Source: Chloranthus sessilifolius (taxonomy: Eukaryota; Streptophyta; Magnoliopsida; Chloranthales; Chloranthaceae). Taken from it: a DNA stretch of 64,000 nucleotides. A program made the translations under genes and the position numbers. Positions 9,419 to 20,284 of the stretch are shown here, one piece after another. A model generated the notes under the pieces. It had not been told where the DNA came from. It saw only the letters and a program-made list of their open reading frames with translations, and made no database searches. The stretch covers positions 42,648,685 to 42,712,684 of the forward strand of contig CM037598.1 of assembly GCA_021018995.1 (NCBI GenBank), written 5' to 3'. Position 1 is the stretch's first letter, and every line of letters starts with the position of its first letter.

Positions 9419-12400
9419 CTAACCATTCACTTTCAAGGTCTGCCCAAATTTGGGATCCTTGACTTCCACAGCACCAAATGGGGAAACATTTATAACAATA
9501 TAGGGACCTTCACATTGGGATTTTAGTTTACCAGGAAAGAATTTTAGTCTGGAGTTAAATAACCAAACCTTGCCACCAGGGATGAAGCTCTTTCTCAGTA
9601 AGCCCTTATCAAAGAAAGCTTTGGATCGTTCCTTGTAGATCTTGGCATTGGCGTAAGCATCCATCCTCAGCTCGTCCAATTCAGTCAGCTGCAGGGACTT
9701 GTGATGACCAACAGAAGTTAGGTTCATATTTAAGTTTTTGATGGCCCAATAGGCGTTGTGTTCTAATTCTACTGGGAGATGGAAAGCCTTGCCATAGACC
9801 AGTCTGAATGGGGACATTTCAATGGGAGTCTTATAGGCAGTCCGATAAGCCCACAGTGCATCATTGAGCTTATCAGCCCAATCTCTCCTATCAGTCCTCA
9901 TTGTTTTCTCAAGGATGTGCTTGATCTCCCTATTGGAAATTTCAACTTGTCCACTTGTTTGTGGGTGGTAGGGAGTAGCAATCCTATGGGTCACAGAATA
10001 TTTCTTGAGCAAGCTCTCGAAATTCCTGTTGCAGAAATGACTACCCCCATCACTGATAATAGCTCTAGGGGTTCCAAATCTTGAAAAAATGTTCTGCTTT
10101 ACAATATTGAGGACCACCTGGTTATCATTGGTTCTTGTGGCAATGGCTTCTACCCATTTGGAAACATAGTCCACTGCCACTAAGATGAAATGGTAACCAT
10201 TAGAAGGAGGAAAAGGGCCCATGAAGTCTATACCCCATACATCAAACAATTCTACGACAAGGATGGGCTGTAAAGGCATGGAATTTCTTTTGGACAGCCC
10301 GCCTAATTTTTGACATCTCTCACATGCCTTGCAGTGTGTATATGCATCTTTGAATAAAGAAGGCCAATAAAGCCCACACTGCAGGACCTTGTCAACTATT
10401 TTTCTTCCACTAAAGTGGCCTCCACAGGCATTTTCATGGCACATGACCAGAATACTGGGGACATCACTTTCGAGAACACATCTTCGGATGATTTGGTCTG
10501 CACAGTACTTGTATAGGCAAGGTTCCTCCCAGAAAAAATATTTGACCTGTGAGAAAAATAGGTCTTTGTCCATTTTGGTCCAGTGGGCAGGAATCTTTCC
10601 TATAACAAGATAGTTCACAATATGTGCAAACCAGGGGACCAAGGATTGAATGGCAAATAATTGCTCATCCGGGAAGGCATCATTTGGAGGACCATCAAGA
10701 CATTTCTCTAACACAATTCTGGACAAGTGGTCAGCCACCACATTCTCCACACCCTTTTTGTCCTTGATTTCGATGTCAAACTCCTGCAGTAGGAGTATCC
10801 ATGTAATCAGCCTGGGCCTAGCATCTTTTTTGGACAATAGATACTTCAATGCTGAGTGGTCAGTGAAGATTATAGTTTTAGATCCCAGCAGGTAGGGTCT
10901 AAACTTGTCGACAGCATGCACCACTGCCAAAAGCTCTTTCTCAGTTGTGGTGTAATTCAGTTGAGCTTCAGCAAGTGACTTGCTGACATAAGCAATGACC
11001 ACAGGCAGCTTATCCTTTCTTTGGCCCAAGACAACACCTATTGCCAAATCTGATGCATCACACATTAATTCAAATGGCAGGGTATAGTCTGGTGTCTGGA
11101 GTACAGGGGCAGAGGTAAGGCAGATTTTCAAAGTCTCAAAAGCCTTTAGACATTCAGCCAAGAATTCAAAAGGCACATCCTGGCAGAGCAGGTGGCACAA
11201 TGGCTTAGAAATTTTGCTGAAGTCCTTAATAAACCTCCTGTAGAATCCTGCATGCCCAAGGAAAGATCTGATTTGTTTGACTATTTTTGGAGGGGGCAGA
11301 TTGGCGATGAGGTCAACTTTGGCCTTGTCTACCTCAAGCCCTTCTTTAGAGACTACATGGCCTAACACAATGCCTTGTGTTACCATGAAGTGGCTCTTTT
11401 CCCAGCTTAAGACCAGATTGGTCTCCTCACATCTTTGCAAAACTAGGCTGAGGTGTTGTAGACATTGGCCAAAACTATCCCCATAGATAGAAAAATCATC
11501 CATAAAAATCTCCAAAAACTTGTCAATCATATCAGAGAATATGACATACATACACCTCTGAAAAGTGGCTGGCACATTACACAGTCCAAAAGACATCCTT
11601 CTGTAAGCAAAGGTGCCAAAAGGACAGGTGAAGGTGGTTTTCTCTTGGTCTTGAGGATGCACAGGGATCTGGTTGTACCCTAAGTACCCATCAAGAAAAC
11701 AGTAAAAAGCTTTTCCAGCCAATTTGTCCAAAATTTGATCAATGAAGGGGAGAGGGAAGTGGCCCTTTCTGGTCTTAGAGTTTAGCTTTCTATAATCAAT
11801 GCAAATTCTCCTGCCAGTGGTCTCCCTGGCTGGTCTCAACTCTCCAGACTCGGTTTTAATAACTGTTATGCCAGATTTCTTGGGCACCACTTGGATAGGT
11901 GCCACCCAGTTAGAATCAGAGATGGGGTAAATCACCCCTGTATCTAGCAATTTAATGATTTCCTTGAGGACCACTTCCTGCATGTGAGGATTTAACTTCC
12001 TCTGCATTTCCCTGGAGGGAAGTGATCCTTCCTTAAGATGAATCCTGTGCATGCAGATTGATGCATCTATTCCTCCCAGATCTGTAATGGTCCAGCCAAT
12101 TGCCCTTTTGTGCTTCCTCAAAACTGTTAGTAATTCCTCTTCCTGCTCATTGGTAAGAGAGGAGGAGATAATCACTAGAAGCTTATCACCTTTCTCAAGG
12201 AAGGCATATTTTAATGTTTCTGGAAGCTTCTTGAGTTCCAGATCAGGGGCTTGTTGGGTTGATGGCAACATTGGTGCATTGGTGGTTGGAGGAAGAGGCA
12301 GCAATGTAGGTTTCCAAATGGAATGCTGCACTGAGCCCACAGAAGACTTCAATGTGGTCAGGTCTTTTGGTATCACAGCTGGGCTTTCTTCCTCCACCAT

Positions 12401-13132
12401 ATCCCAGACTTTAACTAAATTCCTGACAATGTTGCTCCACTCCAGCAGAGTGGGCAATTCTTCATCCACAATTTCATCTAATACATCCACTGCAAGGCTC
12501 TCCTCATAGTCCTCGTGAGGGTACTTTGCACTGTTATACACATTCAGCTCAACTTTCATATGTTCGAAAGTTACCTCCATAACTCTAGACCTACACTGAA
12601 TGCATGCATTGGCAGTGGCCAAGAATGGCCTGCCCAAGATAACAGGTATGGGGTTAGTACTTTTGCTGCAGCCCATGTCCAAAACTAGGAAGTCAGCAGG
12701 GTAGAAGAATTTATCTACCCCTACCAGGACATCCTCAATCATTCCCATAGGCCTCCTCTCATATCTATCAGCCATCATTAGCACAATGGGGGTAGGTTTT
12801 AGCTCCCCTAAACTTAGCTGTAGATATACACTGTATGGCAGCAAGTTAACACTGGCTCCCAGGTCTAAAAGGGCCTTCCCAATTGTATGGTCTCCAATTA
12901 TGCAGGGAATAGTGGGGATTCCTGGATCTTGCAACTTCTCAGGCATTGATATGTTAGATACAGAATTCACTGTATCAGTTGCAAAGACTTTTTTGGACAC
13001 ATGGCCTCGAGCTTTTCTCTTTTGGGTACAGAGGTCTTTCAGGAACTTTGCATAGGCTGGGACCTGTTTAATTGCCTCAAGCAGGGGCAAATTGATTTTC
13101 ACCTGCCTGAAGGTCTCCATCATTTCCTCCAT
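9419..13132 (-). CDS. Element B pol polyprotein (protease-RT-RNase H-integrase), 1237 codons, intact
   Basis: Uninterrupted frame. The N-terminal 60 residues are a gag-pro linker. Protease has [10 protein letters not shown] (about 90-99; DLG in place of DTG). RT spans about 380-660, with FMDDF at 543-547 carrying both catalytic Asp. RNase H has CDAS (D692), TEKE (E731), FTDHS (D758) and ADHLS (D801). Integrase has a His-Cys zinc motif (H899, H906, C934, C937) and the catalytic triad D969, D1028, E1064, spaced D-35-E. A short tail after integrase ends LKVNG and a stop. Every catalytic residue expected for an Athila pol is present. The first Met is only the first in the frame: the true gag-pol start was removed by the deletion, and upstream the frame runs into LTR sequence. 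If transcribed it might supply enzymes in trans, but the element itself lacks gag and PBS. Confidence 0.9.
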   Translation of the reverse strand: MEEMMETFRQVKINLPLLEAIKQVPAYAKFLKDLCTQKRKARGHVSKKVFATDTVNSVSNISMPEKLQDPGIPTIPCIIGDHTIGKALLDLGASVNLLPYSVYLQLSLGELKPTPIVLMMADRYERRPMGMIEDVLVGVDKFFYPADFLVLDMGCSKSTNPIPVILGRPFLATANACIQCRSRVMEVTFEHMKVELNVYNSAKYPHEDYEESLAVDVLDEIVDEELPTLLEWSNIVRNLVKVWDMVEEESPAVIPKDLTTLKSSVGSVQHSIWKPTLLPLPPTTNAPMLPSTQQAPDLELKKLPETLKYAFLEKGDKLLVIISSSLTNEQEEELLTVLRKHKRAIGWTITDLGGIDASICMHRIHLKEGSLPSREMQRKLNPHMQEVVLKEIIKLLDTGVIYPISDSNWVAPIQVVPKKSGITVIKTESGELRPARETTGRRICIDYRKLNSKTRKGHFPLPFIDQILDKLAGKAFYCFLDGYLGYNQIPVHPQDQEKTTFTCPFGTFAYRRMSFGLCNVPATFQRCMYVIFSDMIDKFLEIFMDDFSIYGDSFGQCLQHLSLVLQRCEETNLVLSWEKSHFMVTQGIVLGHVVSKEGLEVDKAKVDLIANLPPPKIVKQIRSFLGHAGFYRRFIKDFSKISKPLCHLLCQDVPFEFLAECLKAFETLKICLTSAPVLQTPDYTLPFELMCDASDLAIGVVLGQRKDKLPVVIAYVSKSLAEAQLNYTTTEKELLAVVHAVDKFRPYLLGSKTIIFTDHSALKYLLSKKDARPRLITWILLLQEFDIEIKDKKGVENVVADHLSRIVLEKCLDGPPNDAFPDEQLFAIQSLVPWFAHIVNYLVIGKIPAHWTKMDKDLFFSQVKYFFWEEPCLYKYCADQIIRRCVLESDVPSILVMCHENACGGHFSGRKIVDKVLQCGLYWPSLFKDAYTHCKACERCQKLGGLSKRNSMPLQPILVVELFDVWGIDFMGPFPPSNGYHFILVAVDYVSKWVEAIATRTNDNQVVLNIVKQNIFSRFGTPRAIISDGGSHFCNRNFESLLKKYSVTHRIATPYHPQTSGQVEISNREIKHILEKTMRTDRRDWADKLNDALWAYRTAYKTPIEMSPFRLVYGKAFHLPVELEHNAYWAIKNLNMNLTSVGHHKSLQLTELDELRMDAYANAKIYKERSKAFFDKGLLRKSFIPGGKVWLFNSRLKFFPGKLKSQCEGPYIVINVSPFGAVEVKDPKFGQTLKVNG

Positions 13133-13140
13133 CTGGGCAT

Positions 13141-13158
13141 TCCCCTCTCACCCTCACG
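13141..13158. other. Deletion junction in B (5' LTR fused to pol)
   Basis: Left of about 13140 the sequence is pol; right of about 13158 it aligns with the 3' LTR at 6112 onward. The bases between (CCCCTCTCACCCTCACG) match neither side directly. They are nearly the reverse complement of CGCGAGGGTGAGAGGGG at 13284-13300 inside the LTR remnant, which suggests filler copied from nearby during repair. Confidence 0.55.
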
Positions 13159-13692
13159 AGGCGTTGAGGCTTTTCTGAACTGCGTGACAGGTTCTCTTGA
13201 TATTTGCTTCCCACGGCTACTGCGCGACAGCTACGCGAGGCAGGATTCTGAAGCTCTCTCTCCTCAGCTATTCTGAGTGAACCGCGCGAGGGTGAGAGGG
13301 GTCTTCTTGAACTACGCGGGAGCTGCACGACCTTTAACTTCTAAACTTCACGAGAGCTGCACGACTCAAGGCTTCTGAAGCTCTTCTGTCACTCTACTAC
13401 ACGAGAACTTGTTTGTGAAGTCTTGGGACTTCGCGAGGACTGCGCGAAGTGTATTTTTCTGAATCTTCTGGAGCTTTGTCAGCTACGCGAGGCTCTTCTA
13501 TGGTCTGGATTCATGGTTCATTCTTCTGAGGGACTTCTGGTGCCAAAACAGGCTCCTTAGCAGGATTCATGGCCTTATTGCCCTGCTGTTTATTACCTAC
13601 AGAAAACACTTAACAAGCATTTATTTGATGGCTAAGGGTCTAATCAAAGGCTAAGTTAAGGGGTGAAAAGTGGTACTTTTCAGGTCTTAACA
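13150..13692 (-). repeat. Element B 5' LTR remnant (first ~540 bp)
   Basis: Aligns along its length with 6107-6647 with scattered substitutions, many of them C/T or G/A at CG sites. It retains the CGCGAG motif array and the LTR terminus TGTTAAGACC at 13692. The rest of the LTR, the PBS and gag are gone. Confidence 0.88.
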
Positions 13693-13697
13693 TGGTG

Positions 13698-16600
13698 TAT
13701 GGTTGGTATGCATTGATATTCATGTAATTGGCGGGTGTGGGCGATGGAAAGTATGCCCTGAGATCTAAGGGTTCAATTTGTGGAGTCGGATTGGGAAAAT
13801 AATCTGACAAATTTAAGGGTTCAACTACCCCTATATTCCTTTCTTCGACGTTTCTTAACAGCGGTGCTACATAACTCTCTCGATCACTAATGTAATCGGA
13901 TGGGTCAAATTCAAACTCCTCCTCATCTTCTATCATTCCGATGGTGGGTCTGGGACCTGCTCCTCCGATAGGATGTGGGGGTAGTGGTACTTGAGGAATA
14001 TTAGCATGCTGGGAAGGTGAAGGGGGAATGATTTTTCTGGCATCGATCAAATCTTGGATGGTGTGCTTTAATGGGAAGCAGCGATCAGTAGGGTGACTCG
14101 GACCCTGATGAAAATTACAGTGGGTATTTGGGTCGTAGTTCTTTAGGATCGGGTGACGTGGAGGTTGCGGTTGGTGGATAGCCACTAATCCCTTTTCTAC
14201 TAACAGGGGTAAAAGTACACTTAAAGACTGCCCCGGAGGTGTAAAGACTCAGTCGTAGAGAGCTCTCCTCTGTTCTGGGGTCATTTGCATTCCTTGCCCA
14301 TTCCCTGTTCTTTACATCTGCTCAGGCCTAACTGGTGCTGGTGGGGCTGCCTGAAATTGAAACGGAGCAGTATTATTATTAAGCCTGGTGTTGGCTGTGT
14401 TTTGGACATCACCCCCTGTTCTCTTCTCGTTCCTTTGCTCATAATATCTTCTGACCCCGCTAGGGCCCCCTGAAGTATTCTAACTCAGATGTTCTTCCCT
14501 GATGGAATCCTCGCAGCGGTTGGCATTCCTCACCAAATTAGCAAAACTAGACTACTATTGGTACACAAGAAAATCAGAAATCACTGGCAGAGTGTTCTTC
14601 GAAATCATCTCTATCTGCTCATCATCCGGTATTCTATTTCTGACTTGAGCTGCCCGTGCTCTCCATCGCCCTAAGTAGTCACTAAAGGTCTCGTTTGGAT
14701 TCTGTTTCAACCGAGCCAAATCAGACTTGCGCAGTTCAATATCAGTATTATAGACATACTGCTCTTGGAACAAATGTGCTAAATCTTTCCACATCTTCAT
14801 CATCGAGGGTTCAAGAGATGTGAACCACCTCAGGGCCGGTCCGATCAAGCTTTTCTGAAAGACTTTTATTAGCAGTCTTTCGTCCCCCCCGTACTGGCAC
14901 ATGTCCCCACAATAGGACTTGAGGTGTGCGATCGGGTTACTTATGCCATTGTACTTGTCGAATAATGGCATTTTAAATTTGGGGGGCAAGGGGACCTCAG
15001 CGAACAAACATAAGTCTGTGAAGTCTGTGGCGTGGATTTCAACACCACCCATTTTCATCAACTATTTTTGTATTTTGTCTAACTGTTCTTTCAGCTGCTC
15101 TGACTCTTTCGATACAGGGGTCGCTTTCTCGGCCGTTAGTCGAACTTCACTCTGGGCTACCAGGGGATGGGCAATTATGGGAGGGGGGTTGAGGCTGGTT
15201 AAAGCCCCAGCATAGGCCCCGTTGTTCCTAATCTCGTCCTCTTCATATTGTTGGTCGATGTAATGTGTAGTGAAGGCGGGATTCTCAACCTGCTGTTGCA
15301 TGGGTTGGATGGGAATGACATGAGTGGGGGTTGGGTGAGCCCATTGGGGGTGTGGAAAGGCTGGTTGGGTGATGGGAGTTTTGTTTTGAGGCGGGGCCTG
15401 GTAAGGCCATTGGGTATGGGGGAAGGTTTGGAGATGGCCTTGGGGTGTAGGGCCATGGGGGAATTGGGTTTGGGAGATGACATAGGTTTGACCCAGCTGT
15501 GAAGGTTGGGTTAGGTGTTGGGGGTGTTGTGGAAGGTATGAGTGTGGGGCTTGGGTTTGGGCCATGAACCCTTGATCATTTTGGGTCATGGGCCACTGAT
15601 AGGTCTGGGCCATGGACCCTTGGTAGGTTTGGGCCAAGGGGCCTGGGTAGGTTTCGGCCATGGGCCCTTGGTGAGTCTAGCCCAATGGGCCTTGATGGGT
15701 TTGGGCCATGGGCCCTTGGTGGGTCTGGCCCAATGGGCCTTGTTGGGTTTGGCCTAATGGAACTTATTGGGTCTAGGACATGGGCCCTTAGTGGGTCTGG
15801 CCCGATGGGCCTTGTTGGTTCTGGGTCATGGACCCTTGATGGGTCTAGGCCATGGGCCATTGGTGGATTTGGGCCATTGGCCCCTGATGGGTTTGGCCCA
15901 ATAGGCCCTGGGGGATATGGGTAATGGGGTTTTGGGCCAATGGGCCTTGGGGATGATGAGTAGTGGGGTATTGGGCCATGGGGCCTTGGAGGTCATGGAT
16001 GGTGGGGTATTGGGCCATGGGGCCCTGAGATGTATGGGAAAAGGGGGTTTGGGCCGATGGGCCTTAGGGTGTATGGAAGTTTTGAGGTTGGGCCATTTGG
16101 CCTTGGGGTATGTGGGTGATGGGGGTTTGGATGGTGTGAATTATGGGAGGTTGGTTGGGGTCATGGGGGAGTGAAGCATGGGGGTTTGCTAAGGTGTGGG
16201 ATGGATTCATGGATGTGGGGTGTGGAGGAGAGATATTTTGGGAAGCACTCCATGAGGAGTATGCTTAAAACATCTCCTCCATCATGGCCATGGAAGGGGG
16301 GTGGGATGTGGATGGTGGATTTAAGGGGTGATGGGGTATATATGGGATGGAGGTGATGGAAAAATTGGGCATGGCCCCGGTATAATTAGGCATGGCCACG
16401 GTAGGTGGATGAGGGGATGTATTTTGGGATGATAGGGGGCATGATGAGAAAGGATGAGGAAAATTGGGCATGACCCCGATAAAAATGGGCATGACCCAGA
16501 TGGATGGAGGATTTTGCGGGTGGTTGGATAGGGTGGAAGTCGTGTATGTGAATGTGGGTGGATCGGGTCTATAGGGGGATGATGGGAATTGGGGCATGGA

Positions 16601-16846
16601 TGCGGCTTGGGAAAATGGGTTTGGCATGGGCATGGTTTGGGCAAACGATGGAGAATGGGGGGTTAGACTTTGGATATTTTGGGGGGTAGTGGTTGGAAAT
16701 ATGGGGGCGCCGAATGGGCCGGTAACGGCAAAAGGGGGTTGGGTGAGGGGGATGGTGGAAAATATTTCTCCCGAATGGGAGTGGGTTGGAGAATGTGGCG
16801 GGGATGAGTCGGGATTGGCGTAGGCCGGGTCAACTACCCATGACAT
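13698..16846 (-). pseudogene. Element A gag, main part
   Basis: Pieces 16846-16265, 15661-15062, 15061-14555 and 14185-13698 share one frame. The N-terminus starts MSWVVDPAYANP, followed by some 500 residues of Pro/Gln/Thr-rich low complexity, encoded by a minisatellite at 15570-16130. The retrotransposon gag core lies at 15061-14555, with PPKFKMPLFDKYNGISNP, a Trp-rich segment ending ALRWFTSLEP, and LARLKQNPNETFSDYLGRWR. At 14185-14000 a segment with NTHCNFHQGPSHPTDRCFPLKH gives a Cys-His pattern (C-x3-H-x4-H-x4-C) in place of a classical zinc knuckle. Gaps between pieces contain stops. Gag would form the particle and bind RNA. The start was chosen as the first Met before the conserved-looking N-terminus. 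Confidence 0.75.
15570..16130. repeat. GGGCC-rich minisatellite inside A gag
   Basis: Imperfect tandem copies of about 24-48 bp built on TTGGGCCATGGGCCCTTGG and GGTCTGGCCCAATGGGCC. Many units contain the palindromes GGGCCC or TGGGCC/GGCCCA. The frame stays open over parts of it on both strands, giving spurious plus-strand ORFs. On the coding strand it encodes repeated Pro/His/Gly-type units in gag's N-terminal region. Confidence 0.8.
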
Positions 16847-17330
16847 TCTTTGGGAGCTGGTCGGGTAAGGGTGCCTTGGATAAGGCCCAAAAATCCTCCT
16901 CCTTCCCCTATGAGACGATGGAGGGTAAGATGATGCCGTTGTGCCGGTACCACAAACTAAATATTATTTGTGTTTTGATTATATATTTTTTTTTGAATTT
17001 TTATGAAAACGTTTTGAAAAACAAAGGTTTCGAGGCCTTGGAATTCCCTTTTCGGGTGGCTCTCATACCTTAATTCAAGACCCGCAGCAACGGCTCTGAT
17101 GCACTTCGGAAGAATCGAAGGAGAACCTTCGATCTATTGAAGGTAAGGAAATCAAGGCAAATGACCCGATCCCCCAAAATGAGACAAAAAGAAGTTGCCT
17201 TCTCTTGATCGGCGGGGGCGTATTGGGTGTCGGAGATGGAGGGGCCTAAACAAGGCACTATGCACACTGACAGGGCAACTCGGGAGGTGGAAAGGGCCAA
17301 GGATTCGGGTTGGGTGCTGCCAAACAGACT

Positions 17331-17496
17331 TGACGCAACTAATACTTGCGCCAAGGTTGCAGGGGACGACTTTTACACTGGCGCAACTATTAGTTGCGCC
17401 AAGGTAAAAGTTGGGAGTTTAAAGCTGGCGCAACTATTAGTTGCGCCAGTTATAAAATCCAATGTTTTTACACTGGCGCAACTAATACATGCGCCA
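17331..17496. repeat. Palindrome cluster in A leader (4 copies)
   Basis: 23-nt near-perfect palindromes at 17331-17353, 17379-17401, 17426-17448 and 17474-17496. Each has arm TGGCGCAACTA, or a one-base variant, facing its complement. Copies two and three are perfect except for the central base. Spacing is about 48 bp. The same palindrome occurs five times in A's LTR. Confidence 0.9.
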
Positions 17497-18066
17497 GGCA
17501 AAAACTGCCTCTCCAGAACAGAGAACAGTAGCCATCGATGCCCGAAATGAGTCTCTTTTTAGTTTTTTTGTGGAAGCTAGGCTTCCGGGAACTGAGCTGT
17601 TTTATGGTGATCAATTCTCTCCTTACCGCACCTAAAGGATTGAGTCCGGTATAACTCGCTAGCGTGCTCCCCAAGCGTTTTAAGCTTCAGAATTGGAACC
17701 CACCAGATATACCTCCGGCGCAAGCGCCTTCTCAGATACTAGGTGGGCTGGGACTTTTCTGGATCATCACCACTAGGGGCTGCTGCCATACTAAGACCCG
17801 GGTGTTTGTATGTGTGCCTAAACCAACCCTTTTGAAAAATCTACCCCGCAAAATAAATTAATTAAGCCCCCTAACTTGGTTCAATTTTTATTTTTATTTT
17901 TCAAAGCTTTTCTCTTTTTTTGGAAGTTTTCTTTAGTTCAAAGACCGGGAGTGATTATCTCGTGCTGCCACTACGGGCCGGCGTCCACTGTTAGGATATG
18001 AATAATAAAAAAGACGGGGCCGGTCAAGCAACTATGCGGGAAATATAAAGTGCTGAAATTTAAAAT

Positions 18067-18275
18067 GTGCCAGTTAAGGGACTAGGCAAAAAGTTGCTGA
18101 AATTTAAAGCGGTAACGTAGGGGTGAGTAAAAGAAAGGTGCCAGTCAAGCGACTAGGCAAAAATTGTTGAATATTTAAAGCGGAATTGTAGGGGTGAGTA
18201 AAAAAAAGTGCCAGTCAAGTGACTAGGCAAAAATTGCTGAAATTTAAAGCGGAATTGTAGGGGTGAGAAAAATGA
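18067..18275. repeat. 70-bp tandem repeat in A leader
   Basis: Three units start at 18067, 18138 and 18208 with GTGCCAGT(C/T)AAG and share GACTAGGCAAAAA, AAATTTAAAGCGG and GTAGGGGTGAG. A weaker partial unit lies before 18067. Confidence 0.85.
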
Positions 18276-18396
18276 CGTAATCAGAGGGGTGAGTGATAAA
18301 AAAAAAAAATGCAAAAATAATAAAAAAAACAGAAATAAAATGTTAGAAAAATAAAAAATAAAAAGGCCTAGTTCAAGGGGAAGCTCTACTAGCTAT

Positions 18397-18414
18397 TCCC
18401 CAGCAGAGTCGCCA
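18397..18414 (-). promoter_or_regulatory. Primer-binding site of A
   Basis: Minus strand reads TGGCGACTCTGCTGGGGA, four bases after the LTR end. It begins with TGG, as expected opposite a tRNA CCA end. Tat/Ogre elements are reported to use tRNA-Arg; the tRNA match was not checked here. Confidence 0.7.
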
Positions 18415-19135
18415 TCAATGCAACCGTGGGAATCAATGTGATTCCCGTCGCAACGAAGCGCTCTCTAAGGATGAAAAATATAGAGTTGCCACCCAGAGCT
18501 TTCGGTGTCCCAGGATACCTAGTTCATTTTATGAGCACCTAAGTTCTAAAAATATGACTTTGAATCCGGTCCACACCAAAGGCTCTTGGGTAGGGGCTTC
18601 GGTTATCGATCGGGAAGGTGTTAGGCACCCGATCAACCCGCTTAACGCGGTCTCTACTAATGGCCAATAATAAAATAAAGTAAAAGCAAGGAAAATAGCT
18701 TCCTCTTACCCAAAAGGGTTTAGAATCCAATTTGTGCCCCTCCATTCCTACCGAAAAATTGGCAGCGTAACAAAATGAGAGGATGGAGGGAGCTAGAAAG
18801 AGATAGGAGAAGAAAGGGGAGAGCCGGAGACCTCAGGCCCTTGTAGCACCATAGAGGAGCCTTGCGTGGCTTGCTTTGATGAGCTCTTGAAGGCTTTGTA
18901 TGGTGGTAAGTGTGGTTCTAACTCCTAGGACTTAAAGCTAAGAGGTAGGGGATGAAGGCTAGGGGATCACACACACCTAGGCTAAGGGTTTTGGATGTAA
19001 GAACAAGCTTGAGAAGTGGTTTTGGAATTCTGGAATTTGGATGAAAATAGTGCACAAAAGGGAGGAAGAACTTCTCACTTTGAGCTCTTTCTCTCTTAAG
19101 CAAATTTCTCAACCCTTAAGCAAAGGGGTGGGGGG

Positions 19136-19147
19136 CTTTATTTATAG
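19136..19147 (-). promoter_or_regulatory. TATA-like box of A LTR
   Basis: Minus strand CTATAAATAAAG, about 915 bp into the LTR and downstream of the palindrome cluster in transcription order. The cluster would therefore lie in U3. Confidence 0.5.
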
Positions 19148-19428
19148 GAAAAGGGTGGGTCAGGAGGCCACTTAGATGCTAATTGATGTTAGCAATTAGG
19201 TAATCTCAAATCTAAGGTTTTCTAGGATTTTGAGAGCTTGGAGAGGTGTGAAGGTGGTTCTAATGGTGGATGATGGGGTGAGGCTTTAAGTCACTTGGAG
19301 GGTTACAAATAGGTAAGGAATGGGTGCAACAGAACTATCAAAACACACCCCAAAGGTTGAGGTGGTCAACAACTCAAACCCCAAATACGAAATTCGGGGC
19401 AAAAGCCCAAAGTTACTGTTCATATGCC

Positions 19429-19680
19429 TGGCGCAACTAATAGTTACGCCAGGCAAAAGCACAGTAAAACAGTGAGGAATAGTGCTTGAAGTTAGCTCGC
19501 AGGGTGGGGACCACCTTTTAAACTTGGCGCAACTATTAGTTGCGCCAGGCTTAAAATCTGGGAGAATTGGCCTAGCGCAACTAATAGTTGCGCCAGGAAA
19601 AATTTATGCCTGACATAACTATTAGTTGCGTCAAGCCATTTCTGGGGAGAAATAGCCTGGCATGACTAATAGTCGCGCCA
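19429..19680. repeat. Palindrome cluster in A LTR (5 copies)
   Basis: Copies at 19429-19452, 19525-19547, 19572-19597, 19611-19633 and 19658-19680, each with arm GGCGCAACTA or a decayed version and its complement. The last two show CG-to-CA/TG changes (TGACATAACTA; AGTCGCGCC). Confidence 0.9.
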
Positions 19681-20061
19681 AATCCCTGGGGGGGCCACCT
19701 TGAAATTACCTTCCTGCCCTCCGGGTTCGGACTGCCATGTCTTTAGATATATACCTCCGATTGGGGCGATTCTTGGACCGTTGGAAAGCTGACAACCTCT
19801 ACTCTTTAACGGTATAAGAGTTGGTCACTGTAGAGGGTCGTAGCCAGTTCCGGTGCACCCCTCCTCATTTTTGCCTCGGAAGGTTAGGTTAGGGTTTAAA
19901 AAGGGTTCTAAGGGTCGAGGTTGGTTTCTGGGGGATCTAGGGTGATTCCTAAAGCTTTAGGGTAATTCCTAAGGATTCCATACACGCCATCAAAAGCTTG
20001 GAAATGTGCTTCTCTCGAAAGGTGTTTCGATCGGGCCTTGGGCCAAATTTGGGTGTCTACA

Positions 20062-20280
20062 CATGACTTTCGAGATGTCGTAGAGTAGATCAACAAGAGC
20101 GACACTTGTTATGCCAAATACTCCATCGAACCTTCTCCCCAAATACTTATGATTTTCTCTTATGGGAGGACTACAATGATTCACAAGTTGAGGGAGACGG
20201 GTTTTGAAAACATTTGACTTAATATTAGGTAATTATATTTTACAAGGAATATCGAGTGAAGGAGAGGAGGTGATACTTAC
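20062..20280. other. Flank of A, nothing recognised
   Basis: About 220 bp right of A's 5' LTR. It reads neither as LTR nor as coding sequence. The first bases (CATGA) would be A's target duplication, but the other copy is outside the window. Confidence 0.4.
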
Positions 20281-20284
20281 CTGG

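Larger units (their letters stand above)
4089..13692 (-). mobile_element. Element B: Athila-like retrotransposon, gag-less, inserted in A
   Basis: Minus-strand order: truncated 5' LTR (13692-13150), protease-RT-RNase H-integrase ORF (13132-9419), a 2.8-kb 3' region with a small ORF and two polypurine tracts, and a complete 3' LTR (6647-4089). LTR ends are TGTTAAGACC...CA. Flanks are TACTG (4084-4088) and TGGTG (13693-13697). The homologous repeat unit of A near 3980 reads TTGTGGTGTATGG, so the uninterrupted site was probably TGGTG and the left copy has mutated. PBS, leader and gag are missing: a deletion joins the 5' LTR directly to pol. The pol sequence and its place before a long non-coding 3' region are Athila-type. 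Confidence 0.88.
16847..18396 (-). other. Element A leader between PBS and gag
   Basis: About 1.5 kb without a supported gene. It holds four copies of a 23-nt palindrome (17331-17496), three copies of a 70-bp tandem repeat (18067-18275) and A-rich tracts. Ogre elements often have an additional ORF here; I find none that is convincing. Confidence 0.6.
1..20061 (-). mobile_element. Element A: Tat/Ogre-like Ty3/gypsy retrotransposon, interrupted by B
   Basis: Read on the minus strand, from right to left: 5' LTR (18419-20061), primer-binding site, long repeat-rich leader, proline-rich gag (16846 down to 3570), protease with a G-patch, reverse transcriptase, RNase H and the start of a second RNase H at the window edge. 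Integrase and 3' LTR lie outside. The extra RNase H, the LTR start TGTAGACACCC and the PBS type fit the Tat/Ogre group. Element B sits inside gag at 4089-13692. The insertion plus target duplication is 9609 bp, a multiple of three, so gag stays in the same frame on both sides. Several stops and frameshifts show that A is dead. Confidence 0.85.
18419..20061 (-). repeat. Element A 5' LTR (1643 bp)
   Basis: Ends TGTAGACACCC (20061) and ...GGTTGCA (18419) on the minus strand. The PBS follows directly. A TATA-like box is at 19136-19147. Five copies of the 23-nt palindrome lie at 19429-19680. The U5 end (18419-18632) is homologous to the LTR scrap at 48277-48478, sharing AAAGGCTCTTGGGTAGGG and TTATCGATCGGGAAGGTGTT. 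Confidence 0.85.

Noticed and set aside
9779-13055. Plus-strand ORFs of 70-150 codons
   Set aside because: Antisense shadows of B's intact pol.
15542-16356. Plus-strand Gly/Leu-rich ORFs
   Set aside because: Antisense of A gag's minisatellite; the minus strand carries the gag reading.
17331-19680. Palindrome clusters as a CRISPR array
   Set aside because: Spacers are not uniform or unique in the CRISPR sense, no cas genes, and the context is a plant retrotransposon.
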